Assembly (NCBI GenBank): GCA_964398225.1
Contig: CAYNLY010000026.1
Location: 1-22,886 of the forward strand
Direction: 5' to 3'
From: CAYNLY01 sp964398225
Lineage (GTDB): Bacteria; Pseudomonadota; Zetaproteobacteria; Mariprofundales; Mariprofundaceae
DNA length: 22,886 bases
Shown here piece by piece: positions 1 to 9,965 of this stretch. The notes under the pieces were generated by a model, which did no database searches, was not told where the DNA came from, and saw nothing but the letters and a program-made list of their open reading frames with translations. The position numbers and the translations under genes were made by a program. Position 1 is the first letter of the stretch, and each line of letters opens with the position of its first letter.

Positions 1-718
1 GAGGAAAGCAGGTAGAGCGTGTCGTTCGTCGAGGTGTCGCCGTCCACCGAGATCGCATTGAACGAGCGATCGGCGGCGCGTTTCAGCATCGGCTGCAGCT
101 GCTCATGCGTCAGCGGCGCGTCGGTGGCGACAAAGGCCAGCATCGTCGCCATGTTCGGATGGATCATGCCGGAGCCCTTGGCGATGCCGGTGATGGTGTA
201 ATCGCCCGCTTTGCGCGAGGCCCACTTGGCGAAGGTGTCGGTGGTGCGGATCGCTTCCGCCGCCGCCTGCCAGCCGTCGGGGCGGAGCGAGGCGGCGGCC
301 TCGGGAAGCGCCGCGCGCACGCGCTCGATCGGAAACGGCTCGCCGATCACGCCGGTGGAGGCGGAAAGCACGCACTCCGGGTCGCAGCCGGCTGCTTTCG
401 CGCCAAGCTCGACGAACTCCCGCGCCCATTGAAGGCCGCGTTCGCCCGTGCCGGCATTGGCGTTTCCGCTGTTCGCAACGATGCAGCGGATGTTCGCGCC
501 GTGTTCGGCAAGCGTGCGCTCGCCGAGCTCCACGCAGGCGGCACGGAAACGGTTCTGCGTGAACACGCCGGCGGCATGGGCGGGGACCTCGGCGACGATC
601 AGCGCGAGGTCATCCCGCGCGCCCTTCAGCTCCGGCGATTTCACACCTGCCGAGGCTGTGCCCACGCGGAACCCGGGCACGGGCATCGGCGGGGCAAGAT
701 CGGGCGGGTTGACGGCCA

Positions 719-719
<1 letters not shown>
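1..719 (-). CDS. argJ: Bifunctional ArgJ (glutamate N-acetyltransferase / amino-acid acetyltransferase), partial
   Basis: ArgJ moves the acetyl group from N-acetylornithine to glutamate in the cyclic arginine pathway; some members also use acetyl-CoA. Reading the minus strand from ATG at 719 gives an unbroken frame of 239 codons to the window edge, so the C-terminal part is missing. Family signatures are clear: NSGNANAGTGERG near residues 83-95, STGVIGEPFPIERV near 121-134, and KGSGMIHPNMATMLAF. The Thr of MATML (residue 192, codon 146-144) is the expected self-cleavage site and new N-terminal nucleophile of the beta chain. The later SVDGDTSTNDT motif is also present. Its start overlaps the secA stop by one base (TGATG), which implies translational coupling. 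Whether it is mono- or bifunctional cannot be told from sequence alone. Confidence 0.96.
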
Positions 720-3367
<2,648 letters not shown>

Positions 3368-3410
3368 GGCAGGGCTCCGTGTGTTTGCGGCTGGGATGAA
3401 TGGTCCGGCA

Positions 3411-3438
3411 AGTCTAGCGCCCGCCGGGTGCTTGTCAC
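3411..3438 (-). promoter_or_regulatory. Candidate sigma70 promoter for secA-argJ
   Basis: On the minus strand GTGACA (3433-3438, five of six matches to TTGACA) is followed after 16 bases by TAGACT (3411-3416, four of six matches to TATAAT). Predicted transcription start is near 3404, giving a leader of about 37 bases before secA. This sits in the 81-base gap after the upstream same-strand gene. It is a consensus match only. Confidence 0.45.
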
Positions 3439-3448
3439 ATCGGGCGGC

Positions 3449-4750
3449 TCAGCCTTTCCAGATTTCGCGCAGCAGCAGCTCGCAGGTGTCGTCGCCTTCC
3501 ACTTGCCGGGACTTGTGGATGAAGGCGCGGGTTTCGTCCATCTGCTCGCGCTTGCGCGCTTCGAGCAGTTTTCGCAGCTCGGGGTGCCCGGCGATGAGCC
3601 TTGTGTAGATCTCGCCGGGAAGCCGCATCAGTTCGACGTCGGTCACCGCGATCGCCGAGGCGGTGCGTTTGCCGCCTGCGATCGCGGCCATCTCTCCGAT
3701 CAGCCCGCCGGTTTCGACCGTCTTCAGAAGCCGGTCCTCTCCGCCGACGCGCAGGTTGACGGCGACCTTGCCCCGGCGGACCATGAACACGTCGGTGCCC
3801 TCATCGCCTTCCGCGAAGATCCGGTGTCCGGCAGCAAGGCGCTCGGCCCGCATCGCGCGGGCGATCTGGCCGCGCAGCTCGGGCGAAAGCCTGCCAAAGA
3901 CCGGTGCGAGCGCCAGCTGCTTGGTCAGCATCCGTGCCCGGTACAGCTCCTCCAGGCGCCGCCGGAGCGCCTCGTCGGCGGATACGAGTTCGGCAAGCAG
4001 GTCGTAGGGAATCTCAAGCAGCCTGCTCGGCTTGAGCGCAACGACCTCGGCGGTGCGCCGTCCGCCGGTGAACCAGCCGATCTCCCCGCAGACATCGCCC
4101 GGACCGATCCGGCCCAGGAGGCTCCTCCGGCCTTTGAGTACGAGCGCGCCCTCAAGCTCGCCCTCGACGACGAGGTACATCGAAGTGGCGGGCTCCCCCA
4201 TCTTCATCAGTACGTCGCCGGGCGCAAGCTCGATCAGCTTCATCCGGTCGAGCAGCGCGTCGAACGCATCATCGGTGAGCGCGGCGAACCAGTCGTGGTC
4301 GCGCAGCCGGTAGCCCAGCCGCTCGCGCTCGCCCAGGAGCTCGAGGAAGGCATCGGGATCCTCGGCCTCCTTCCGGCAGCGGCGGAAGACGGCCGCGGGC
4401 GTCCGGTCGTCCTGGGGCATGAGCTGCCGGTAGCGCTTGAGCGTCGCCAGCGCCGCGGCCGGATGATCGTGCCCGGCGTAGTAGAGCGCGGCCTGCCGGA
4501 ACCAGTCGGCGGCGGCCTGGCGATCCTTCGCCTTCTCGAACGCGTGGGCCGCGCGCAGCATCGTGTCCACATCCTCCGGATGCCGGCGGGCCAGCACCGA
4601 AAAGCGCGCGCCCGCCTCAAGCGCCTTGCCCTTGCGAAGCAGCGTCATCGCCTCGCGCCGAAGCTTCGCCTCGGCCCGGGCCGCAGCCTCCCCTTTGAAG
4701 CCCGCAAGCTCGGCCGCAAGCGCGGCTTCGAGTTCCGTGCGGGTGCTCAC
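3449..4750 (-). CDS. Protein with N-terminal helical/TPR-like region and two cyclic-nucleotide-binding domains
   Basis: The product has 433 residues, starting at GTG 4750. That start overlaps the aminotransferase stop (GTGA) and has a good ribosome site (GGGAGG) upstream; longer readings of the frame run back through the aminotransferase and are not credible. Residues 1-150 are Ala/Arg-rich and predicted helical, resembling TPR-like repeats. Two CRP-type cNMP-binding folds follow, about 165-285 and 285-405. Both keep the phosphate-cassette signature: GEIGWF...RRTAEV (E223, R232) and GEMAAI...KRTASA (E353, R362). There is no DNA-binding helix-turn-helix, kinase or cyclase domain, so it is probably a cAMP/cGMP-responsive scaffold or regulator of an unknown partner. 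The specific function is not recognised. Confidence 0.87.
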   Translation of the reverse strand: MSTRTELEAALAAELAGFKGEAAARAEAKLRREAMTLLRKGKALEAGARFSVLARRHPEDVDTMLRAAHAFEKAKDRQAAADWFRQAALYYAGHDHPAAALATLKRYRQLMPQDDRTPAAVFRRCRKEAEDPDAFLELLGERERLGYRLRDHDWFAALTDDAFDALLDRMKLIELAPGDVLMKMGEPATSMYLVVEGELEGALVLKGRRSLLGRIGPGDVCGEIGWFTGGRRTAEVVALKPSRLLEIPYDLLAELVSADEALRRRLEELYRARMLTKQLALAPVFGRLSPELRGQIARAMRAERLAAGHRIFAEGDEGTDVFMVRRGKVAVNLRVGGEDRLLKTVETGGLIGEMAAIAGGKRTASAIAVTDVELMRLPGEIYTRLIAGHPELRKLLEARKREQMDETRAFIHKSRQVEGDDTCELLLREIWKG

Positions 4751-5910
4751 CGTTGCGCCTCCCTGTCCGCAAGCCATGCCCGGATGCGCGCCAGGCCCTC
4801 GCGGATCGAGTCGATGTCGGTCGCATACGAAAAACGCACGAAGCTTCGCGCCCGGTGCACGCCGAAATCCTCGCCCGGCGTGATCGCTACCCCCGCCTCC
4901 TCGAGCAGCCGCCAGCAGAAGCTCCGGGAATCGTCGCACAGGTGCTCGACGTTGGCGTAGATGTAGAACGCGCCCTCCGGCTCGACCTCGATCTCGAAGC
5001 CGAGTCCGGGCAGCTCGGAAAGCAGCAGCCGGCGGCGCTCGTCGAAACAGGCGCGCATTCGGGCAACGATCGCGGCGGTCTCGTCGCCGAGCGCGGCCAC
5101 GGCGGCCTGCTGCGAGAGCGTGGGTGCTGCGATGAAGATGTTCTGCATCACCCGCCGGCAGGGATCGACGAGCTCGTCGGGCACGATCGTCCAGCCGATA
5201 CGCCAGCCGGTCATCGCGAAGCGCTTGGAAAATCCGTTGACGACGATCGCCCGTTCGCTCACCGACAGCGCCGTCGGCGCCTGCCGGCCGTAGACGAGGC
5301 CGTGGTAGATTTCGTCCGAGATCAGATAGCCGCCGCGCTGCTCGGTCGCGCGGGCGGCCGCGGAAAGATGCGCCGCGTCCACGAGCGTGCCGGTGGGGTT
5401 GGCCGGGTTGATCAGCACCGCGGCCCGGGTGTCCGGCCGCCAGTGGCGCTCGATCAGGGCGGCATCGAGCTGATAGCGGGTGTCGGGGCCGACCGGGATG
5501 TTGACCGGCTCCCCTCCGAACAGGCGCACGAAGTTGCGCTGGCAGGGATAGCCCGGATCCGGCAGCAGCACCGACTCGCCCGGGTCGAGCAGCGCGGCGT
5601 AGAGCAGGGCGAACGCGCCGCTCGTGCCCGGCGTGATCAGGATGCGGCCGGGATCCACCGTCACGCCGTATTCGGCGCGGTACCATTCGGCGAGCGCCCG
5701 CCTCAGTTCGGGGGCTCCGGTGGAGGGGGTGTAGAACTGCTCGCCGGTTTCCAGCGCCCGGCGCGCGGCTTCCAGCACCGGCGCGGGCGTGGGGAAGTCG
5801 GGCTCGCCGATTTCCATGTGCACGATCGAGCGCCCCGCGGCCTCGAGCTCGCGAGCGCGCTCGAGCAGCTGCATCACGCGGAAGGGTTCGATGGCATCGA
5901 TGCGGCGCAT
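4747..5910 (-). CDS. Class I/II pyridoxal-phosphate aminotransferase
   Basis: This cytosolic aminotransferase of fold type I has 387 residues, usual for the family. Diagnostic features are IGEPDFPTP (34-42), YTPSTGAPELR (60-70), the cofactor-contacting INPANPTG (167-174), SDEIYHGLVY (D199 and Y202), GFSKRFAMTGWRIGW with K229 as the expected Schiff-base lysine and R237 in the phosphate pocket, and a late FVRFSYA whose Arg should bind the substrate carboxylate. It resembles the aspartate/alanine/aromatic group, but the amino-acid substrate cannot be assigned. The ATG at 5910 lacks a clear Shine-Dalgarno sequence and has a -10-like box immediately upstream. The downstream cNMP gene overlaps its stop codon. 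Confidence 0.93.
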   Translation of the reverse strand: MRRIDAIEPFRVMQLLERARELEAAGRSIVHMEIGEPDFPTPAPVLEAARRALETGEQFYTPSTGAPELRRALAEWYRAEYGVTVDPGRILITPGTSGAFALLYAALLDPGESVLLPDPGYPCQRNFVRLFGGEPVNIPVGPDTRYQLDAALIERHWRPDTRAAVLINPANPTGTLVDAAHLSAAARATEQRGGYLISDEIYHGLVYGRQAPTALSVSERAIVVNGFSKRFAMTGWRIGWTIVPDELVDPCRRVMQNIFIAAPTLSQQAAVAALGDETAAIVARMRACFDERRRLLLSELPGLGFEIEVEPEGAFYIYANVEHLCDDSRSFCWRLLEEAGVAITPGEDFGVHRARSFVRFSYATDIDSIREGLARIRAWLADREAQR

Positions 5911-5946
5911 GTCCGCGATGGTAGCCGGTCGGAGTCGCGATGTCTT
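5911..5946 (-). promoter_or_regulatory. Candidate promoter giving a leaderless or near-leaderless aminotransferase mRNA
   Basis: On the minus strand AAGACA (5941-5946) is followed after 17 bases by TACCAT (5918-5923). Each matches four of six consensus positions. The implied transcription start is about 5911, one base before the ATG, and no Shine-Dalgarno sequence is visible. Confidence 0.4.
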
Positions 5947-5974
5947 GGCGGATGCCGCGCGCCGCCGGCTTCGC

Positions 5975-5986
5975 TATCATCCCGCC
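5975..5986 (+). promoter_or_regulatory. Candidate -10 box for leaderless hemJ
   Basis: TATCAT at 5975-5980 matches five of six positions of TATAAT. It ends six bases before the ATG at 5987, so the predicted start of transcription is the A of the start codon. No good -35 element or Shine-Dalgarno sequence is seen. Confidence 0.35.
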
Positions 5987-6406
5987 ATGCTCTGGGTGAA
6001 GGCGTTCCACATCGTGATGGTGGTTTCCTGGTTTGCGGGGCTTTTTTACCTGCCCCGGCTGTTCGTCAATCACGCCGAGTTCGCGAGCGGGCCGGTGCAC
6101 GAGCGGCTGAGCCTGATGGAGCGCAGGCTCTACCGCTTCGTCACGCCGATCATGCTGCTCGTGCTGGCAACCGGCGCGTGGCTTGCCTGGCTGGAATGGG
6201 CGCTTGTCCGCGATGCCTGGTGGTTCTGGATCAAGGTGGGGCTCGTGGCCTGCCTTGTTGCCTATCACCTGAGCCTGGGCGCGATGGCGCGCGCGTTCGC
6301 CGAGGGCAGGAACCGCCGCGGCCATCGCTTCTACCGCGTCTACAACGAGCTGCCGGTGCTGATCCTGGTGGCCATCTGCCTGCTCGTCGAGCTGCAGCCG
6401 GGGTGA
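5987..6406 (+). CDS. hemJ: Protoporphyrinogen IX oxidase HemJ (UPF0093)
   Basis: HemJ oxidises protoporphyrinogen IX to protoporphyrin IX in the inner membrane, the penultimate step of heme synthesis in many Gram-negative bacteria. The 139-residue length and opening sequence WVKAFHIVMVVSWFAGLFYLPRLF are typical. It contains the conserved His (H8), four hydrophobic segments, the charged ERRLYRFVTP stretch between helices 1 and 2, WIKVGLV, a YHL motif and the late FYRVYNELPV. The ATG at 5987 fits the family N-terminus exactly. It is divergent from the aminotransferase gene across a 76-base gap. Its product would feed heme to the cytochrome genes downstream, though that link is inference. Confidence 0.95.
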   Translation: MLWVKAFHIVMVVSWFAGLFYLPRLFVNHAEFASGPVHERLSLMERRLYRFVTPIMLLVLATGAWLAWLEWALVRDAWWFWIKVGLVACLVAYHLSLGAMARAFAEGRNRRGHRFYRVYNELPVLILVAICLLVELQPG

Positions 6407-6512
6407 GCCGATTGCGGCATGGTTCTTGCTCTTTCTCCGGTTGCCCGGACGGCCGGCACCTGAAACGCCGGCATTCCGGCTTCGTCCCCGTCCACGGGGC
6501 ACGGGAGAAACG

Positions 6513-7508
6513 ATGACGCTGTTGTTTGCACGGTCCGCATCCGGGCGTCTGCTCCGGCGATGGGTGCCGGCCCTGCTGCTTGCGCTGGCCGCCTGCGCGA
6601 AGGCGCCGGAGCCGCCGCTTGTGGTCGGCACGAATGTCTGGCCCGGCTACGAGCCGCTGTATCTCGCCCGCTCGCTGGGAAGCCTCGATACGCACAAGGT
6701 CCGGCTTATCGAATACCCGAGCGCCACCGAGGTGATTCGCGCGCTGCGCAACCATGTGCTGGATGCCGGCGCGCTGACGCTGGACGAGGCGCTCTTGCTT
6801 GGGCAGGACGGCATCGATGTGGATGTCGTGCTGGTCATGGACGTCTCCAACGGCGCCGATGTCGTGATCGGGCGGCCCGGCATCGAGTCGCCGGAGCAGC
6901 TCCGCGGCCGGCGCATCGGCGCGGAAACGACGGCGCTCGGGGCGTTCATGGTCAGCCGGTTTCTCGAGGTCGCGGGCCTGGCTCCCGACGAGGTGACGGT
7001 CGTGCCGCTGACGCTGGACCAGCACGAGCGCGCGTTCCGGACGGGCCGGGTGGACGCGGTCGTCACCTTCGAGCCGGTCAAAAGCCGGCTGCTGGCCGCG
7101 GGCGGGCGCGTGCTGTTCGATTCCTCGAAGATTCCGGGCGAGATCGTGGACGTGCTCGTCGTCCGCCGCGAGGCGCTCCAGGCCAGGCGCGCGCAACTTG
7201 TGCATCTGCTGCGCGCCTGGTTCGAGGCGCTGGCCTACATGCGCGCCAAGCCGGAGGATGCCGCCCGGCGGATGGCGCCACGGCTGGGCCTGCCTCCGGA
7301 GAAGGTGATGGACGAATACGACGGCCTGCTGCTTCCCGATGCCGGCGAGAATCTGCGCATGCTGGACGGCGCCAGCCCCGCGCTGGCCGTGGCCGCCCGC
7401 AAGCTGGTGGCAGTGATGCGGGCGCGGAACCTGCTCTCGGCCCGGCCGGATCTGACCCATCTGCTCGAGCCGGCTCCGCTGCGCCGGGCGCTGGAGGCGC
7501 AACGATGA
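6513..7508 (+). CDS. Lipoprotein ABC-type solute-binding protein, NMT1/TauA-like
   Basis: The 331-residue product starts at ATG 6513, eight bases after GGGAGA; an upstream ATG at 6426 lacks support. The N-terminus has RRW, a hydrophobic core LLLALAAC and a lipobox with C28, so an anchored periplasmic lipoprotein is expected. The body matches periplasmic binding proteins of the NMT1/TauA type: VVGTNVWPGYEPLYLARSLG near residue 36, a middle DVSNGADVVIG...IESPEQLRGRRIGAE, and DAVVTFEPVKSRL. Such proteins bind sulfonates, nitrate or pyrimidine precursors; the ligand here is unknown. No permease or ATPase gene is adjacent. Its stop overlaps the start of a sensor kinase (ATGA at 7505-7508), suggesting it serves as the kinase's ligand receptor. 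Confidence 0.88.
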   Translation: MTLLFARSASGRLLRRWVPALLLALAACAKAPEPPLVVGTNVWPGYEPLYLARSLGSLDTHKVRLIEYPSATEVIRALRNHVLDAGALTLDEALLLGQDGIDVDVVLVMDVSNGADVVIGRPGIESPEQLRGRRIGAETTALGAFMVSRFLEVAGLAPDEVTVVPLTLDQHERAFRTGRVDAVVTFEPVKSRLLAAGGRVLFDSSKIPGEIVDVLVVRREALQARRAQLVHLLRAWFEALAYMRAKPEDAARRMAPRLGLPPEKVMDEYDGLLLPDAGENLRMLDGASPALAVAARKLVAVMRARNLLSARPDLTHLLEPAPLRRALEAQR

Positions 7509-9808
7509 GCTGGACGGGGCGCTGGCTGCTGCCGATGCGGATCATGATGCCGCTGCTGCTCGTGCTGCTGTCGCTGGCCGGCACGGGGTTGTATTACCTG
7601 CTCGATCTCGGACGCGAGATGCGCGAGATCGAGCGCGAAGCCCTTGTGCTTCAGTATCAGGACATGCACCGGGCGGCCGCGCATCTGGAATACGCGCTGC
7701 TGCGGCGCGATACCCAGGCGGTCGAGGTGGAGCTGGCGAACCTGTCCACCGAGCCGGACACGGTCTGGCTTGCGCTTGTGGATCCCTCGGGCACGGTGAT
7801 CGCCGCCTCCCGACGGGCATGGAACGGACGGAAGCTTGCGGAGCTTGCGCGCGAGGAGCAGCTGGCGGAAGGAGCAGCGGAAATCTTTGCCCGCACGCTG
7901 AAGGAGCGCGCGGGGCATGTGCATCTCGATAAGGATCGCACCGGCATGTGGGCGCATTTCCCGGTGCTGATGCCGGCGAACCAGGGCATTCGCCCGCAGG
8001 ACTTCGGCGTGCTGCTCGCGCGCTTCGACCTTGCGCCGGCAAAGACCGCGGCGCGGGCCGAGCTTCAGCAGGCGGCCGTCGGGGTCTTCATCCTCCTGAC
8101 CGGCGCGGCCTTCGTGCTCTGGCTTGCCAGCCAGCTCGTGCTGGGTCGCCGGATGCGCCGGATCGTGGACGCGGCGCATCGCATCGCGGAGGGCGAGCTC
8201 GGCGCGCGTTCGCAGGTGGCCGGCGGCGACGAGCTGGGCCGGATCGGCCGCGCCTTCGATGCGATGGCCGAGGAGCTCGAAGCCGCCAGTCAGGAGGCGT
8301 TCCGGCTGCGGCGGGCGGTCCAGGAGATGGGCGAGGCGATGTTCATCACCGATACGCAAGGGCGCATCGAGTTCGTCAATCCGGCCTTCAGCCGGATCAC
8401 CGGCTATTCCTTCGAGGAGGCGGTCGGTTCCTCGCCCAGGATTCTTAAGAGCGGCGAGCACGACGATGCCTTCTATGCCGATCTGTGGAAGACGCTGCTC
8501 GGAGGCGGAGTCTGGCGCGGACGGATGGTGAACCGGCGCCGGGACGGCACGCTCTATACCGCCGAGATGTCGGCGGCGCCGGTGCGCGATGGCCGGGGCC
8601 GGATCACGCATTTCGTCGCTGTGCAGGAGGACGTCACCGACCGTGTGCAACTGGAGCGGAAGATCGCCGAGATGCAGAAGATGGAGGCGCTGGGCACGCT
8701 GGTGGGCGGCATCGCGCACGATTTCAACAACATGCTCGCAGGCATGCTGGGCAACCTCTACATGGTGCGGAAGAAGGCGGGCGATCCGCAGGTGGCCACG
8801 CTGGTGGACCGGGTGGAGAAGCTGGGCTACCGGGCCGCGGACATGATCAAGCAGTTGCTCGCCTTCGCGCGCCAGGACGTCGTCGAGTTCCGGACCCTCG
8901 ATCTGTCGGCGTTCATCCGTGAGGCTTGGAAGCTGGCCAGCGTGTCGCTGCCGGAGAACGTCGTCGTCGAAACGCGGTTCGCCCGGGAGCCGATGCCGAT
9001 CCGGGGCGACATGACGCAGCTTCAGCAGGTGCTGATGAACCTGCTCGCGAACGCGCGCGACGCGGTCGCGGACACGCCGGGGCCGCGCATTCTGGTGGAG
9101 CTTGCGGCCGTCGAGGTGGACGAGGATTTCCGCCGGCGTCACGGGATCGAGGCGCGCCGCTGCGCCCGGCTCGTTGTGGCCGACAACGGCTGCGGGATTC
9201 CCGAGCAGGATCTGAAGCGGATCTTCGAGCCGTTCTTCACGACCAAGGAGGTGGGTCAGGGCACGGGCCTGGGCCTGGCGATGACCTTCGGCTCCGTCCG
9301 GCGCCACGGCGGCGCGATCGAGGTGTGGTCGCAGCCCGGCGAGGGGACACGGTTTTCGCTTTATTTCCCGATCCTCGAAGATCAGGCGGAGGCTGTGGAC
9401 GAAACGCTGGAGGCGCATCCGGTGCAGGGCCAGAGGCTTTTGCTCGCGGACGACGAGCGGATCGTGCGCGAATCCGTCGGCGAGATGCTGGAGACGCTCG
9501 GGTATGCGGTCGACACCGCAGCCGACGGCAGGGAGGCGCTCGATCGTTTCCGCGCGGCACCCCACGCCTACGATGCGGTCGTGCTCGATGTCGTGATGCC
9601 CGGCATGGGCGGGGTGGAGGCCGCGCTCGAGATGCGCAGGCTCCGGGAGGATTTGCCGATCGTGCTGGCCACAGGATACGACCGGGAGCACGTGCTCGGG
9701 CAGCTTGGCGGCATGCGCGGAATCGCCGCGCTGAGCAAGCCGGTGCACCCGGCCGCGCTGCAGGCGACGCTTGAGCGGATGGCCGACGAGCTGGCTGCGA
9801 ACACCTGA
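7505..9808 (+). CDS. Membrane hybrid histidine kinase (sensor-HAMP-PAS-HisKA-HATPase-REC)
   Basis: The product has 767 residues. In order: transmembrane helix about 12-33, periplasmic sensor region about 34-187, transmembrane helix about 190-212, HAMP about 213-266, PAS about 268-388 (MFITDTQGRIEFVNPAF, ITGYSFEEAVG), dimerisation/phosphoacceptor region GGIAHDFNNML with H405, HATPase with N-box NLLANARDAV (from N512), DNGCGIP and GTGLGLAM boxes, and a C-terminal receiver with LADDE, VVLDVVMPGMGG (D695) and a late LSKPVHP lysine. All catalytic residues are present. The output is unclear because no DNA-binding response regulator or Hpt gene lies in the window. The start overlaps the stop of the solute-binding lipoprotein, so the two are almost certainly made together. 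Confidence 0.95.
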   Translation: MSWTGRWLLPMRIMMPLLLVLLSLAGTGLYYLLDLGREMREIEREALVLQYQDMHRAAAHLEYALLRRDTQAVEVELANLSTEPDTVWLALVDPSGTVIAASRRAWNGRKLAELAREEQLAEGAAEIFARTLKERAGHVHLDKDRTGMWAHFPVLMPANQGIRPQDFGVLLARFDLAPAKTAARAELQQAAVGVFILLTGAAFVLWLASQLVLGRRMRRIVDAAHRIAEGELGARSQVAGGDELGRIGRAFDAMAEELEAASQEAFRLRRAVQEMGEAMFITDTQGRIEFVNPAFSRITGYSFEEAVGSSPRILKSGEHDDAFYADLWKTLLGGGVWRGRMVNRRRDGTLYTAEMSAAPVRDGRGRITHFVAVQEDVTDRVQLERKIAEMQKMEALGTLVGGIAHDFNNMLAGMLGNLYMVRKKAGDPQVATLVDRVEKLGYRAADMIKQLLAFARQDVVEFRTLDLSAFIREAWKLASVSLPENVVVETRFAREPMPIRGDMTQLQQVLMNLLANARDAVADTPGPRILVELAAVEVDEDFRRRHGIEARRCARLVVADNGCGIPEQDLKRIFEPFFTTKEVGQGTGLGLAMTFGSVRRHGGAIEVWSQPGEGTRFSLYFPILEDQAEAVDETLEAHPVQGQRLLLADDERIVRESVGEMLETLGYAVDTAADGREALDRFRAAPHAYDAVVLDVVMPGMGGVEAALEMRRLREDLPIVLATGYDREHVLGQLGGMRGIAALSKPVHPAALQATLERMADELAANT

Positions 9809-9842
9809 GGCCGGAGCCCATGCCCTGACCGCGTCATTCGCT

Positions 9843-9882
9843 CCCGCCGGATGGCTCCGGGCGCAGTTCCTGCGCCGGCGGG
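9843..9882. repeat. Nested inverted repeats between kinase gene and cytochrome operon
   Basis: GGCGCAG (9860-9866), loop TTC, and CTGCGCC (9870-9876) form a perfect 7-base-pair stem. An outer pair, CCCGCCGG (9843-9850) and CCGGCGGG (9875-9882), is also exact and competes for two bases of the inner stem. No T tract follows, so an ordinary intrinsic terminator is not supported. A Rho-assisted end of the kinase transcript or a regulator site just upstream of the cytochrome promoter are possibilities. Confidence 0.4.
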
Positions 9883-9899
9883 CGCAGAATCCGCACATG

Positions 9900-9927
9900 T
9901 TGCAGGGATGATCCGAGGCGATAATAT
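9900..9927 (+). promoter_or_regulatory. Candidate sigma70 promoter of the cytochrome operon
   Basis: TTGCAG (9900-9905), a 16-base spacer and TAATAT (9922-9927) each match four of six consensus bases. Predicted transcription start is near 9934, giving a leader of about 30 bases containing GAGGAG before the ATG at 9966. It is the most A+T-rich spot in the 157-base gap. Confidence 0.4.
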
Positions 9928-9965
9928 GCGCCAACTTTTCCGGCCAGCCCGCCGGCGAGGAGTCC

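Noticed and set aside
6407..6512. A TPP-type riboswitch before the NMT1-like binding protein
   Set aside because: The conserved CTGAGA and GATCCGG-type core sequences are absent. Only short G+C hairpins such as CCCCG-TCCA-CGGGG (6486-6499) are seen.
4751..6631. N-terminal extension of the cNMP protein to 1060 residues
   Set aside because: The added part is out-of-frame reading through the aminotransferase and antisense hemJ. The GTG at 4750 has a good ribosome site and the usual overlap.
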